Shown here: piece by piece, positions 1-10,733 of the stretch
Position numbering within the stretch: the first letter of the stretch is position 1
Layout: each line of letters begins with the position of its first letter
Assembly: GCA_015178975.1 (NCBI GenBank)
Contig: WHVD01000015.1
Location: 434,001-498,000 of the forward strand
DNA: 64,000 bases
Origin: Hysterangium stoloniferum
Lineage: Eukaryota > Basidiomycota > Agaricomycetes > Hysterangiales > Hysterangiaceae
Reading direction: 5' to 3'
The notes under the pieces: generated by a model
Seen by the model: only the letters and a program-made list of their open reading frames with translations
Database searches by the model: none
What the model was told of the DNA's origin: nothing
Translations under genes and position numbers: made by a program

Positions 1-345
1 ATGCCTGATTGAAGCCTTGATCAACTTATCAAGAGTGGTGCTGGCAGGCCCAATGACCCACTATTCTGCTGGCAAGACAGTAAGGGTGATATCAGACCAG
101 TAGTCAGAACAGCAACACTCGAGTGGATAAATTCAATCCTTACTCAAAAGGGATGGGGAACATCCTTCAGCCACTCATTCCATATTGGTGGTGCTTCCTT
201 TTTCCTTGCACAGGGAATTGACCCTGAAATAGTAAGGTTAGTGGGAAGATAGAAATCACTAGCATATCAAATGTACATTAAGGCCTTTGAACAGATTGCA
301 TTGCATCATTTGAGGAATCTTTCAGCCAGAACAGTAGCTGCCTAG
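1..345 (+). pseudogene. C-terminal remnant of a tyrosine recombinase (Crypton/DIRS-type integrase), cut by the window edge
   Basis: Frame 1 reads as the catalytic end of a tyrosine recombinase, the enzyme that cuts and rejoins DNA through a tyrosine. Seen here: the block HSFHIGGASFFLAQGIDPE followed by EIVRLVGR and, after a stop, AYQMYIKAF, matching the HxxR...GRWKS.AY..YI pattern of fungal recombinases. The arginine of HxxR is histidine and the tryptophan of GRW is a TAG stop at about residue 84; another stop (TGA) lies at codon 4. The tyrosine of the AY..YI block is kept. The frame ends at TAG 343-345. It is a dead 3' fragment; the 5' part would lie left of the window. Crypton versus DIRS origin cannot be told without the rest. 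Confidence 0.7.
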
Positions 346-384
346 GATTGGGTGGGCAGCTTAGCCTCACTGCATTTGTAGCAG

Positions 385-910
385 CCTTTATGGGTGAGTG
401 GAAAGTCTTCCCATACATACATGGAGAGCTAACACTCTCCCCCTACCCAATTATACAGCTTTCACAAATATCAGTCCAAGTTGGACCAGACTGGATAGAG
501 TTGAGTGTCACACGATCCTGCACTTGCTGGGAAAAGTACGACACTCAATGTCCAGCTGAGCAGATGGAGGACTCCCACACCTTCTGCTTCCTGACAACAA
601 CAATTGATTCACAGTCATTGTAAATTTTTGCTCATTACACATTATCATTCCTTTAATCTTTCTGAATTAGTTTACCCACCCACCCTTGCCCTCATGCCAA
701 GAACAGTATTATTACAGTAATTCTCAATTTTAAAGGATCAAAAGAAACTGAATTTGTTTTATTGGATTAATATTGTGAAGTTGTAGATGCATGGGGATGC
801 CCACCCTCCCAAGTGGCGAGTCTTCCCACACATATGTGGAGAGCTAACACTTCCCCCCTACCCAACCATACAGCTTTTGCACATATCAGTCCAAGTTGGA
901 CAAGGCTGGA
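385..910 (+). repeat. Pair of about 100-bp direct repeats downstream of the recombinase remnant
   Basis: Segments at about 390-495 and 815-910 share GTCTTCCCA(T/C)ACATA, GGAGAGCTAACACT, CCCCCTACCCAA and CAGTCCAAGTTGGA in the same order. They may be terminal or subterminal repeats of the recombinase element. No gene is evident in 346-1514. Confidence 0.6.
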
Positions 911-1514
911 TGATCCTACACCCTCATGTACTGTCAGGCTTTGAAAAACCCTGGATGAGAGGGCCCTTTATATGGACCCTGATGTGGGAATATTCCATTA
1001 GGCGACAGCACCCACATACTTTGTAACACACAAGGCTGTGACCTGTGGGGGCAAGCCCCCACCATGCTACCACCCCACAACTTTACTCGGTCACTTCATG
1101 ACCTGGTGGGTCAATAATAATATTTTTAAACACTACATCAGTAGTTTGTATTACCTTCTATGACCATGTCATATCGAGGGCTTCTGTACATTCCAGCTTC
1201 CCATTTATTCTCATTCATACTCCCCTTCTACTCATCTGTCTGTCATTAAATATTTTAGTATAAATTATTGTCTTATATTCTACTAATCTCCAGTTCAAAT
1301 ATTGAGTTAGAACCTACCTATTAAGAACTGTATAATTTAGGCCCCTATGTGTGTTTTCAACCTATACTCTGGCATCCTGACATTGGTATTTCTGATGCAA
1401 CATCTCTGATGACCATGTACTGACAACTCACCTACTTAATGACTTCATTTTCTAGCCACTCCATCCTATTTTCCTTCTGATGACATTCCATCATTCCTTG
1501 CATCACTTCACCAC

Positions 1515-2650
1515 TGTTAGGATCCTCACCTTTTTGGGCCCCCACAACTTGGTTTTACCTTGATAACCTTTCTGGGACCCCAACATCAGTGCCTTGGACC
1601 ATGGAGCCACCACCTTGGGACCTGTTACAACCATGTTACAACCTGACAGTCCCCAAGGTTATCACCACCTATCAACAATTCAAGTTATTGCTGAAGTTAT
1701 CACATTGGAAACCGTCAGTCTCCCAATGCTGACGTATGCTTTTGTGGTGATCAAACTCCATTTATGCCCCCATCTAAATATACTCATACTATCTGGTTAA
1801 ACTCTGATACGTCCCTTTTTATTATGATGATCTGTTCTACTCTATGTTTCACATATGTCTATATATATACTTGTAACCCTCGGACTATTTCCTTTTCTTG
1901 TAATCTCACTCTCAGCTATTTCATGGCCTCCGAACTAATCGTAACCTTCCCGTTCCTAGTCAAGCTTATTTGTCAATACTGTTTTCCGCTCTTCTCCTAG
2001 TTAGTATTTTCTAGATGCTGAATATTTGTATATGAACCCGCTGTAGTTGTAATTACCAGGCAATCAGAATATCGACTCAGAATACCCTCTTACACTTCTA
2101 GAAGTCTCATACTAAGTATCCTGTTATCCACCTTCGCATGCGCTCGCCCACTCTCGGTTCCTAACCCCTTGGCCCAACACTCGACTTGTCCCTTGGTTCC
2201 GATCGGTAACTCGCCGAGAGGTACTTGTTAGGACTAGTCTTCATCTGTCCAAAATCTAAGGACACCTGATGGATAGTTGCAAGGGCGCAGCACATAAGCT
2301 GAAGCCAAGTCCTTCTGATCGGTCCTGTCAGCCTACCAACACTAGTCAGTTTTCAGTTCTTAACATCTTTCCATGTATGTATGCTACAATTCTCTAGTTT
2401 GAAACTCAACCTAGATTACCCTCCTCTTGTTTAAGTCTTCTTTACTTTTCTCTTAATACTCTTCACTCTACAACTCTTAGTATTTTTGACCCTCTGGTCA
2501 ACTGAGCTAAATGTTGTCTTTAGTCTTTATCATACTATCCACTCTGTTTGAAATACCAGAGCACCCTAACAGTTCATGTGAGGGTGCAACACATATATTG
2601 AAGCCAAGCTCCACTTTATGTTATAGAATTGGACCTCCTGATTAGTACAA
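1515..2650 (+). mobile_element. Degraded LTR-like segment (family F3-like) hosting an F1 solo LTR
   Basis: The segment starts TGTTAGGATCC, a string also found in the F3 LTR at 47248. Near 2573-2607 it carries a worn form of the LTR motif shared with families F1-F3 (TTGAAGCCAAG). Ends and target duplication could not be fixed because of the F1 insertion and the adjacent minisatellite. Confidence 0.35.
1623..2365 (+). mobile_element. Solo LTR, family F1 (chromovirus LTR), degraded
   Basis: Begins TGTTACAACC and ends CAGTTCTTAACA, and aligns end to end with the LTRs of the complete chromovirus at 18087-26513, including the GCACATAAGCTGAAGCCAAG block at about 2295. Flanks (GGACC and TCTTT) do not form a target duplication, so it may be a recombinant or have decayed flanks. 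Confidence 0.85.
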
Positions 2651-2740
2651 TTCCCCATTTTTGGACCTCCAAAATCATCGCCTTTTGCCCCCCTTGTTTA
2701 GACTTAACAACCACATTATTTGCCACTTCAGAGTATTTAT

Positions 2741-3338
2741 CCTTTTTCTCTTGTCTTGTATTCTTTTTCTCTTGTCTTGTATTCTTTTTCTCTTGTCTTG
2801 TATTCTTTTTCTCTTGTCTTGTATTCTTTTTCTCTTGTCTTGTATTCTTTTTCTCTTGTCTTGTATTCTTTTTCTCTTGTCTTGTATTCTTTTTCTCTTG
2901 TCTTGTATTCTTTTTCTCTTGTCTTGTATTCTTTTTCTCTTGTCTTGTATTCTTTTTCTCTTGTCTTGTATTCTTTTTCTCTTGTCTTGTATTCTTTTTC
3001 TCTTGTCTTGTATTCTTTTTCTCTTGTCTTGTATTCTTTTTCTCTTGTCTTGTATTCTTTTTCTCTTGTCTTGTATTCTTTTTCTCTTGTCTTGTATTCT
3101 TTTTCTCTTGTCTTGTATTCTTTTTCTCTTGTCTTGTATTCTTTTTCTCTTGTCTTGTATTCTTTTTCTCTTGTCTTGTATTCTTTTTCTCTTGTCTTGT
3201 ATTCTTTTTCTCTTGTCTTGTATTCTTTTTCTCTTGTCTTGTATTCTTTTTCTCTTGTCTTGTATTCTTTTTCTCTTGTCTTGTATTCTTTTTCTCTTGT
3301 CTTGTATTCTTTTTCTCTTGTCTTGTATTCTTTTTCTC
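2741..3338. repeat. Near-perfect 21-bp minisatellite, about 28 copies
   Basis: The unit contains TTTTTCTCTTGTCTTGTATT and repeats without visible change for 598 bp. Because 21 is a multiple of 3 and the unit lacks stops, several frames stay open on both strands; these are not genes. The strand asymmetry is strong (all C/T plus few A/G). Confidence 0.97.
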
Positions 3339-4001
3339 GACCCCCTGTTCCATTTTCCTAATTTCCTGTATCCTGTTAATATAAAATCACCATTTTCAGT
3401 CGTCCATGCATCCATTTATATCAGTATAAAATCCTATCTTGTATACTATTCCCTTCAGTTTAAACATTGACTCAGAATACCAATTTAGAATCCCCCTCTC
3501 ATTTATAGAAGCTTATGGAATAATACCTTCATTTATTTTAAAGTATTGCTCATCCTGCTTAATTCTTTTGCTAGTGTCTAGCCACACTAAGACTTACATA
3601 CTATCTTTGCAAACTTAGCCTCTGGACCTCCAGTTGATACATACATAGCTATATATATAACTGCCATTATACATCCTGCCACATTCCTCATCTATTCCTT
3701 CCACATGGGTCTTTTTATATGGTCATTTCTGGACCCCCATTGAGTTTATTTAATCCCAGTCTTTGAACTTTGGGAGCACCTGAATAGTTATGTGAGGGGC
3801 CAATAAACCTGAGTCTTGGTTCTTAATAGTACTGCTATGTATATCTGTTGTCTTAGTTTTTGCCCTTTCCATGATTTAGTTCTTCATAACTCTTAATGTC
3901 CCAAGCTTCTGGTAATTACACTGGGTGCTGTACATTTAAAATCATTTCAAAATATCAATGAGGATGGAATAACAGTCCACAAAAGATGTAATAGAATGGT
4001 C
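3339..4001. other. Noncoding debris with a second F3-like LTR 3' end
   Basis: At 3768-3815 the string GAGCACCTGAATAGTTATGT resembles 2560-2582 (GAGCACCCTAACAGTTCATG), suggesting two related LTR ends on either side of the minisatellite. No coding region is recognised. Confidence 0.3.
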
Positions 4002-4006
4002 AGGAA

Positions 4007-4727
4007 TGTTAAGAACTGAAAACTGACTAATGTCGGTGGCCGACAGGGACCGATCGGAAGGACTTGGCTTCAGCTTATGTGCTGCGCCCTCGCAAATATC
4101 CGTAGGATGTCCTTAAATTTTGGGCGGGCGAAGACTAATCCTAATGAGTACCTTTCGGCGTGATACCGATCGGAATCGAAGGACAAGTCGAGCATCGGGC
4201 CAAGGGGTCAGGGCCGGGAGTGGGCGAGCGCACGCGAAGGCGGATGGGGGGATTCTTAGTATGAGACTGATACAGGCGTATGAGGGTATTCTGAGTCGAT
4301 ATTCTGATTGCCTAGTGACTACAACTACAGCGGGTTCATATACAAGTAACAGGTGTCTGGAAAATACTAATGGGGAGAAGGGCGGAACACGGTATTAACA
4401 ATAAGCTTGACTAGGAACGGGAAGTTTATGATTAGTTCGGAGGCCGATGATAACTGAGAGCGGGATTACGATAAAAGGAAATAGTTCAAGGACTACAAAT
4501 ATAGCTAGACATATGTGAAACATAAGATTGGATGGATCAACATAATAAAGGGGACGTATCAAAGTTTGACCAGACAATACGAGTTATTTTGACGTGGGCG
4601 TAAATGGAGTTTGATCTTCACGAAACATTTGTCAGCTTCGGGGCCGATGGTTTCCGAGAGGATGACTTGAAACGTTGACAAGTGGCGATAACCTCGGGAC
4701 CGATAGGGTTGCGACACGGTCGTAACA
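4007..4727 (-). mobile_element. Solo LTR, family F1
   Basis: 721 bp reading TGTTAAGAACTG...GTCGTAACA on the plus strand, the reverse complement of the chromovirus LTR. Flanked by matching 5-bp target duplications AGGAA (4002-4006 and 4728-4732), so it is an insertion followed by LTR-LTR recombination. Confidence 0.95.
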
Positions 4728-4739
4728 AGGAATAGAATA

Positions 4740-4915
4740 GTTTAACAATGGTGTTTAACTGAATTTACTGGAATTTACTTGAGCTTAATTGGAATTTATT
4801 GGAATTTGATTGGATTTAATTAGAATTTACTGAAGTTTACTGGAATTCAGTGGAATGTAGTAAAAGTTCATTGGAGTTTACTGGAATTTGATTGGATTTA
4901 CAGGTTTACTGATAT
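4740..4915. repeat. Degenerate short tandem repeat around ACTGGAATTT
   Basis: About fifteen imperfect 10-12 bp units with TGGAATTTA/TTGGATTTA. No gene. Confidence 0.6.
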
Positions 4916-5044
4916 TTCATATTGACTTGCATTTCCCATAAGTTTAGTATCTTTTCTGGGTATTTATTTTAATTCTTCTGAAATTTGTTGTAATTCTTTT
5001 TAACACCCTAACATGGACTGACAGATGCAATGGACCCTCACATA

Positions 5045-5420
5045 TAACACACAGTAGGTGTTTGGCAACACCTGTGCACCCCCACATACACACAAATGGG
5101 TGTGGCACATTGCATTCACATGTGTGTGTTTGTGAGGTAATGTGCCTAGTTGCACAATGTGAGTGTGAGTGTGTGTCTGACAACACCCATGCACCCCCAC
5201 ATACACACAAATGGGCACAGCATGTTGTGTTTGCATGTGCGTGTTTGCCTGGTCATGCAATGTGCTGTGTTTATTTATGATTTATGTATGCCTGGGGGTG
5301 GGTGTCTGGCAACACCCATGCATCCCCACACACATGCACCCCCACACATATGCAAATGGGCATGGCATGGTGTGTTTGCATGTGCACATTTGTGATGTAA
5401 TGTGCCTGGTCATGCAATGT
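5045..5420. repeat. Three-copy tandem repeat of about 115 bp, CA/TG-rich
   Basis: Copies start near 5065, 5178 and 5306, each with AACACCC(A)TGCACCCCCACA, then AAATGGG, GTGTTTGCATGTG and CATGCAATGTG. Open frames on both strands here are composition artefacts. Confidence 0.8.
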
Positions 5421-5427
5421 GAGTGAG

Positions 5428-5857
5428 TGTCACGAATTGATTATTCTTCGATAAAGTCGAATAATATTCTATCAACCGAACTCGAAAGCCTCGTTCGATG
5501 AAGTATATATTCGCCCTGTCGATGAAGTAAGAGGCTATTACCAGTCGCGAGAACTCATGGAAGTAATTGTCGAAGAAGTTACGACAAAGTAGATTACTAA
5601 TATCACTAATATACAGATATTTCGACTGACTTCCCTCGCTCCTTTTGTAGCCCTTTTATGCTTTTCGTCATATCGTTATGACTATGTTATGAACTAATTA
5701 TGAAATCATATATGACGTCGAAATGAGACATGTCGAAAGAGATTCAATGGTGTCGATTAATGTTCAGTTTTGTCGAGTTGAATTCGATAGGTCGAAGAGT
5801 TGTCGAAAGTTACCTTTGAATGTTTGTGACAATATGTGACATGTGACGGTTGTGACA
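5428..5857. mobile_element. Solo LTR, family F5
   Basis: 430 bp beginning TGTCACGAATTG and ending GGTTGTGACA, with inverted termini TGTCAC/GTGACA. Target duplication GTGAG at 5423-5427 and 5858-5862. The body is rich in TCGAA-type words and unlike its surroundings. It has inserted at the edge of the 115-bp repeat. Confidence 0.88.
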
Positions 5858-5934
5858 GTGAGGTGGCACATCATGTGATGTGAGTGAGGTGGGATGCTGT
5901 GTGATGGAGCACATTTTGTCATGAAGCACATTGT

Positions 5935-6167
5935 TGGAAACTACTAAGCCAACATTGGCTTAGTGGTTCCCAACATAAAGTAAACTCTGATACTCTGAAG
6001 ACTCCACAAGGTCGTGAGTTCAATTCCTGCCAATACCAATAGTTTCAAGTCCAAAAAAATAAGTGGCAAAAATAACTTATATGTAAGTGGCATTAAGAGA
6101 GATGAAAATTACTTAATATCTATTGTTGGCCCACACAATATTGTCTACCAGCCTTAGGAGGATATCT
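5935..6167 (+). repeat. tRNA-derived SINE, copy 1
   Basis: Contains a good RNA polymerase III A box (TGGCTTAGTGG, 5956-5966) and a B-box-like GAGTTCAATTCC (6016-6027), the spacing of a tRNA gene, followed by a non-tRNA body (TTTCAAGTCCAAAAAA, AAGTGGCATTAAGAG, GTTGGCCCACAC). Copy 2 shares the B-box and body. The A box lies in one arm of an inverted repeat at 5935-5976. Transcription by Pol III is inference. Confidence 0.6.
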
Positions 6168-6839
6168 GAAAACTATTAAGTATACCAAATTCTAATATAC
6201 TCTAAAGGTCATTTAAACATCTGGGATGTGATTCAAACATAATTTGGTTTTTAAAACTTTCAAAAAGTTTTAAACTCTCTCATACATTACAAACTAATGA
6301 ATCTTTCTGGACACAAGTAGACAATAAAAAAAATTAGTAGTTTGAAACACTAATACTTTTAAAAAATAGATACCTTTAAATAGTCCATTCCATGCATATG
6401 TATATCATTGGCACCTCTAAATACATATGTATTACTTCAGAATAGATCTGTCAATCTAAACAGATTTCTACTTGATTCAACATACCCAGAATATATAGGG
6501 GGTTTTACTTAATAAAGACAGCTGTGGTATGAAAAATTTCCAATAATATTTTACATATTTTACATGGAAATAACTTCATTACAAATTTTAAAAAACAAAG
6601 TACTAATAAAAGTATTAGTAGGCATCTGTAAAAGGAAGGAAATTATATACAATGGAATTTGTTAAATAACTATGGGTTGTATAAGAGGTAATATGGAGAA
6701 CTATTTCTGATGGTTGTTTTTTGATGATATAATTGTTTCAGAATAGATATCACTATTTAAAGATGGAGTTTTGTAAAAATAAGACTTTTATTAGTAAATA
6801 TTTGAGATTATAGTAATTATAAACACCCTCCTTAAAAAA
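6168..6839. other. AT-rich spacer without recognisable features
   Basis: Low GC, no long open frame and no repeat ends were found. Confidence 0.5.
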
Positions 6840-6854
6840 AAGTCATAGGGGAGT

Positions 6855-7047
6855 TACTACTAACCTTCAGAGTAAACTCCAATACTCTGAAGACCCCACA
6901 AGGTCATGAGTTCAATCCCCACCCATACCAATAGTTTCAAGTCCAAAAAATAAGTGGCAAAAATAACTTATAAGTGGCATTAAGAGGGATAAAAATTACT
7001 TAATATCTCTCGTTGGCCCACACTATGTTGGCTACCAGCCTCAAAAA
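6855..7047 (+). repeat. tRNA-derived SINE, copy 2
   Basis: Matches copy 1 from the ACTCTGAAGAC block through the B-box region (GAGTTCAATCCCC) and body to GTTGGCCCACAC; the A-box part is replaced. TACTACTAACCTTC flanks it at 6855 and again at 7060, perhaps a duplicated head. Confidence 0.55.
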
Positions 7048-7082
7048 AGTCATAGGGAAGCTACTACTAACCTTCGGGTTGG

Positions 7083-7331
7083 AGTTTATTTTATGTTGGA
7101 ATGTGTACATCATGAACAACAGATCCTGGGTCAACATCTATCTTTTGCGATAATAATGCTGCTATTTCTTTATCTCAAGACCCGCTATTACATTCTCATG
7201 TGAAGCACATTGAAACCAAACCACTCGAACCATCAAAATTTGTTAAGATTTGTGGTTTTCTAGGTCTTCGATGGAGGAAGCACCATATGAGGAGGAGTTT
7301 AATGGTGAGGAGTTTCAATGGTGAGGAGGAG
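7083..7331 (+). pseudogene. Ty1/copia RNase H C-terminal fragment
   Basis: The plus strand reads CDNNAAISLSQDPLLHSHVK, the copia RNase H signature (compare CDNNAAICLSEDPLLHD in the element at 37468-42817), then VKHIETK. It is followed by a purine-rich tract (about 7316-7331) and a 3' LTR. Only the last part of pol survives. Confidence 0.75.
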
Positions 7332-7617
7332 TGTTGAATAACACCATCAAAATATATGCAGCCCAAGTTGACTGATTCCAAGACTATCTAGTCTCAGACA
7401 TAGGCACCCAGTATCCATAACATGCCATTAGTGGTGCCTAGCAATATGTATGGTCAAGTATCTAATCTGGAACTACAGTAGTATTACATCAGTCTGTTAT
7501 ACAATAAATGAGACTGAGGTAAGTAAAGATTGTTATGTATCGGTAAGGTACATAAAATATATTAGTCCATTATACAATAAATGAGACTGAGTTACATTTA
7601 GGGTCTTGATTTTAACA
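7332..7617 (+). mobile_element. Copia LTR (3' LTR of the plus-oriented remnant)
   Basis: 286 bp, TGTTGAATAACACC...GATTTTAACA, directly after a polypurine tract. It aligns in inverted orientation with 10049-10372. Confidence 0.7.
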
Positions 7618-7756
7618 GAGTTTGGTGTCGATGTGCTTCACATGAGAATGTAATAGTGGGTCTTCAGATAAAGAAATAGCAGTATTGTTATTGCAAAAGA
7701 TAGATGTTGACCTGGGATCTGTTGTTCATGATGTACACATTCCAACACTCCTCCTC
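7618..7756 (-). pseudogene. Inverted second copy of the copia RNase H fragment
   Basis: The minus strand repeats the sequence of 7083-7210 (SLSEDPLLHSHVKHID...), so the RNase H ends face each other around the LTR at 7332-7617. This suggests an inversion or head-on insertion of two related elements. Confidence 0.7.
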
Positions 7757-8029
7757 AGTGTGGACAACAAATAACAAACTCTTCCTCATGTGTGGGAGTC
7801 TCCACTGCCAGAGATTGAGGAAAAAATGAAGTCGGACAAAGTCAGTAGGCATAAGGTGAAATCACCTCCCTAAGCAGTTCCACTAAAAAATGATATGTTA
7901 TGGATTGTCACTTGAGGTTTGGCAATAGATGGTTTGATGGTTTGCTACAGTGAATTGAAGGAAGTTGAGATAATGGGATAGACTGTGAAAACTAATTGTT
8001 GCCAGTTATCCATATACATGAAGTGGATT

Positions 8030-8200
8030 TTTGGGTCATATAATGTAGGTCCAAAATAAAGCTTACTGGGTCATATAATGTAGGTCCAAAATAGAGCTTG
8101 CTGGGTCATATGTATAACATAGGTCCAAAAAAGTGTTTTGGGTCATATAACATAGGTCCAAAATAAAGCTTGCTGGGTTGTATAATGTAGGTCCAAAATT
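8030..8200. repeat. Tandem repeat, about five copies of a 35-40 bp unit
   Basis: Units share GGGTCATATAATGTAGGTCC and AAAATAAAGCTTGCT. The surrounding 7757-10037 should be the interior of the minus-oriented copia element but shows no recognisable gag or pol. Confidence 0.8.
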
Positions 8201-8689
8201 CTCCTCCTTGGCCCATATAGGTCTTGTAAGTGTCGATATAATTGGTTTATACATACAAGCATTGATGTAGTAGATGATTGAGGGTATTCCAGAGTCAGAT
8301 TTGGCCTAAAAAAAAGCCCATAAGGGAATATGTATTTCAAAGTTTTCTACCCCATTACGGTTTTAAGGTCTTGTTCCAAAAAGTGGTTGTTCCTCCCCGA
8401 TTATGCATGCACCTCCAAAAGCAAAGTGGTCGCATGTCAAAAAAGAAGTTTTGGGTTTGTACCCTATAAATGTGCCATTAAGCTGGCATGGATTATTGCT
8501 TCCTGATTATGTATATGCCTGTTACAATAGAAGGATTGCATGTTGAGGAAATGAAAGGTGAGTTTTATACTCAATAAATGTGCTGTTAATTCTGTCTCCA
8601 AAATGACCATTCAGGGGTGGTTTGGTCCATTTCCCCTTAGAGTGGTTGGGGTAGACTGTAGAAAAGGCAATCCAAAAAGGAATATGGCC

Positions 8690-8885
8690 GATAGAGAAAT
8701 GATGGCAAAAAAATGCACTCGGAGGCAACAGTAGATGATGGTGCAAAATGGCACACTAAAAATTCACTCAAAGGCGATAGTATGCAGATTGGCACACAAA
8801 AGATTTTCACTCAGAGGTGATAAAATGTACCATGGGGCACATGTGACAATTTACTGGAGGTGATAGTAAGATGGTGCATTTTGAC
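8690..8885. repeat. Degenerate tandem repeat, about four 50-bp units
   Basis: Units share GGCACAC(A/T)AAA, TTCACTCAGAGG and TGATAGTA. Confidence 0.6.
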
Positions 8886-10037
8886 ACACAATGTTCTTGT
8901 CCAGCTTGGTCTCGATATATGTTAACAATGTCTGGAGAAGTGGAACAGAGAGTGTAAATGTCATGATAAGGTGGCCACTGGCTTCTGTGTCTGGGTCCAC
9001 CATGAGTCTGGCAAATAAAATAAAATATAACAATGCAAGGAAGATAGATATCTCAATAAGCTGCTGTTGTTCTCATCTTTGGACAAGTGTAATGGTATGC
9101 AGCAAGTGTGACAGCATTACTGCAAGGGAGCTAAAATGACCTCCTTTTGACTGGGGATAAAATAAACTGTAGGTCCACTGAACGTTGGGAATCCCTTTTG
9201 CATTGAAAGGATGAGGAGCACCCACTGCTTTGCTCAGATGCCATACCAACATACCCTATGGAAATTGGTATGTGTACAACCTGGTTCCTCGGCTTCTATG
9301 CCAGAGAGGGGGAAAGATATGTTGAAGGATGGTAGACATGAAGGCAGAAAGTAATATGGGGGGCCCCTCCTTCCATTTGTGCAGTGTGCAGATTCTCAAT
9401 GCTCCTCCTCACTGCTCTAATCCTCCTGTTACATTGTATCCTAAAGTAAGTCTAGAAGGCCATGAAATCGAATAGATTGGGTCTTTGCAAATTAATGGCG
9501 ACAAGCAGCATTGTATGGCTTGTCGATTGCTGAATAACTGTAAGGTTTTGTGAACGAAATGTATCCTTGTTTTGTGAATTTAAAGAGGTTGCCATATTGG
9601 TCCAGCTCTTGAGTCAACAAGTCATTGTGCATATGACATCCTCAACGTAATTGAGAAATTGTAGCAATACTTGGGAGGTATAGATTGGGCAAGACTGCTG
9701 TCTCAAAAAAGCTGGTGGAGTATGAAGAGATGACATTGGAAGAGAATAATGTAGTTTCATTTAATATTTGAATAGAATTATGGTAGATGTGATGGATGTG
9801 TGTTTGAATGATAATTGTCATGGCACCATGGCAGGAATGGGTGATCGACACCATGTGTAAGAACAATGAGCCCCCTAAAGAGAATGTGGGGTGAAAAGCA
9901 CTTTGAGTGTTTTGAAGGTGAATATGCAGCCTGTGCAGAAAGTTATTTCAATTCGGCATGGGAATGTATGATAAGGTCTTGAGACTTGAAAATGCGATTG
10001 GACAGTGTTTCATCATTCATGTTATGTGGTGTGACCA

Positions 10038-10372
10038 GGCCCATAACCTGTTAAAAATCATGACCCTAAATGTAACTCAGTCTCATTTATTGTATAATGG
10101 ACTAATATATTTTATGTACCTAAATGTAACTAATAAACATTTATCAGTTACATCAAGTACTGATACATAACAATCTTTACTTAACTCAGTCTCGTTTATT
10201 GTATAACTGACTGAGGTAATACTACTGTAGTTCCAGATTATATACTTGACTGTATATATTGCTAGACACCACTAATGGCATGTTATGGATACCAGGTGCC
10301 TAATGTCTGAGATTAGATGGTCTTGGGGTTGGTCAACTTGGGCTGCATATATTTCAATGGTGTTATTAAACA
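10038..10372 (-). mobile_element. Copia 5' LTR (minus orientation) with primer binding site
   Basis: The LTR 10049-10372 (TGTTAAAAATC...TTAAACA on the plus strand) abuts GGCCCATAACC at 10038-10048. On the minus strand this is GGTTATGGGCC, the half-tRNA initiator-Met primer site known from copia elements. The partner 3' LTR in this orientation is missing. Confidence 0.75.
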
Positions 10373-10733
10373 CATGAATGGTGCATTGTCCCTGGCAACA
10401 CATGACAATGTGTGTGACTGTAACTGGTGTGCCATTGTGGGTGTGGGAAACCTAAGGCTCACTTTGCTCGCAGATACAGACTGTGGGAAACAGGCTGCTT
10501 GCTTTGCTCACAGATGCTGACCAATGCTGACAAATAGTGACTAAACAGCACCCATGGACCCACCAAGGCAAATTCACTTATACAAGCCTGGGAGCCCCTC
10601 CTATGCTGTGAGATGGTCATTGTGACCTGCCCCACTGCTTGCTGCAGGCTCCAGCTTGTTGAGAAGCCCCCCAAACCCCCTGTGTCGACAACTCTTAAGT
10701 ATTTCTGAGGCCCATTGTTTTAAAAGGGAAACC

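Noticed and set aside
1515-2365. Target duplication for the F1 LTR at 1623-2365
   Set aside because: GGACC and TCTTT do not match even allowing two changes.
2616-3470. Long open frames of 210-270 codons on both strands
   Set aside because: They arise from the stop-free 21-bp repeat, whose length is a multiple of three; no start context or complexity.
4944-5426. Cys/His-rich short ORFs on both strands, zinc-finger-like at first sight
   Set aside because: CA/TG dinucleotide-rich tandem repeat gives Cys, His and Val codons in all frames.
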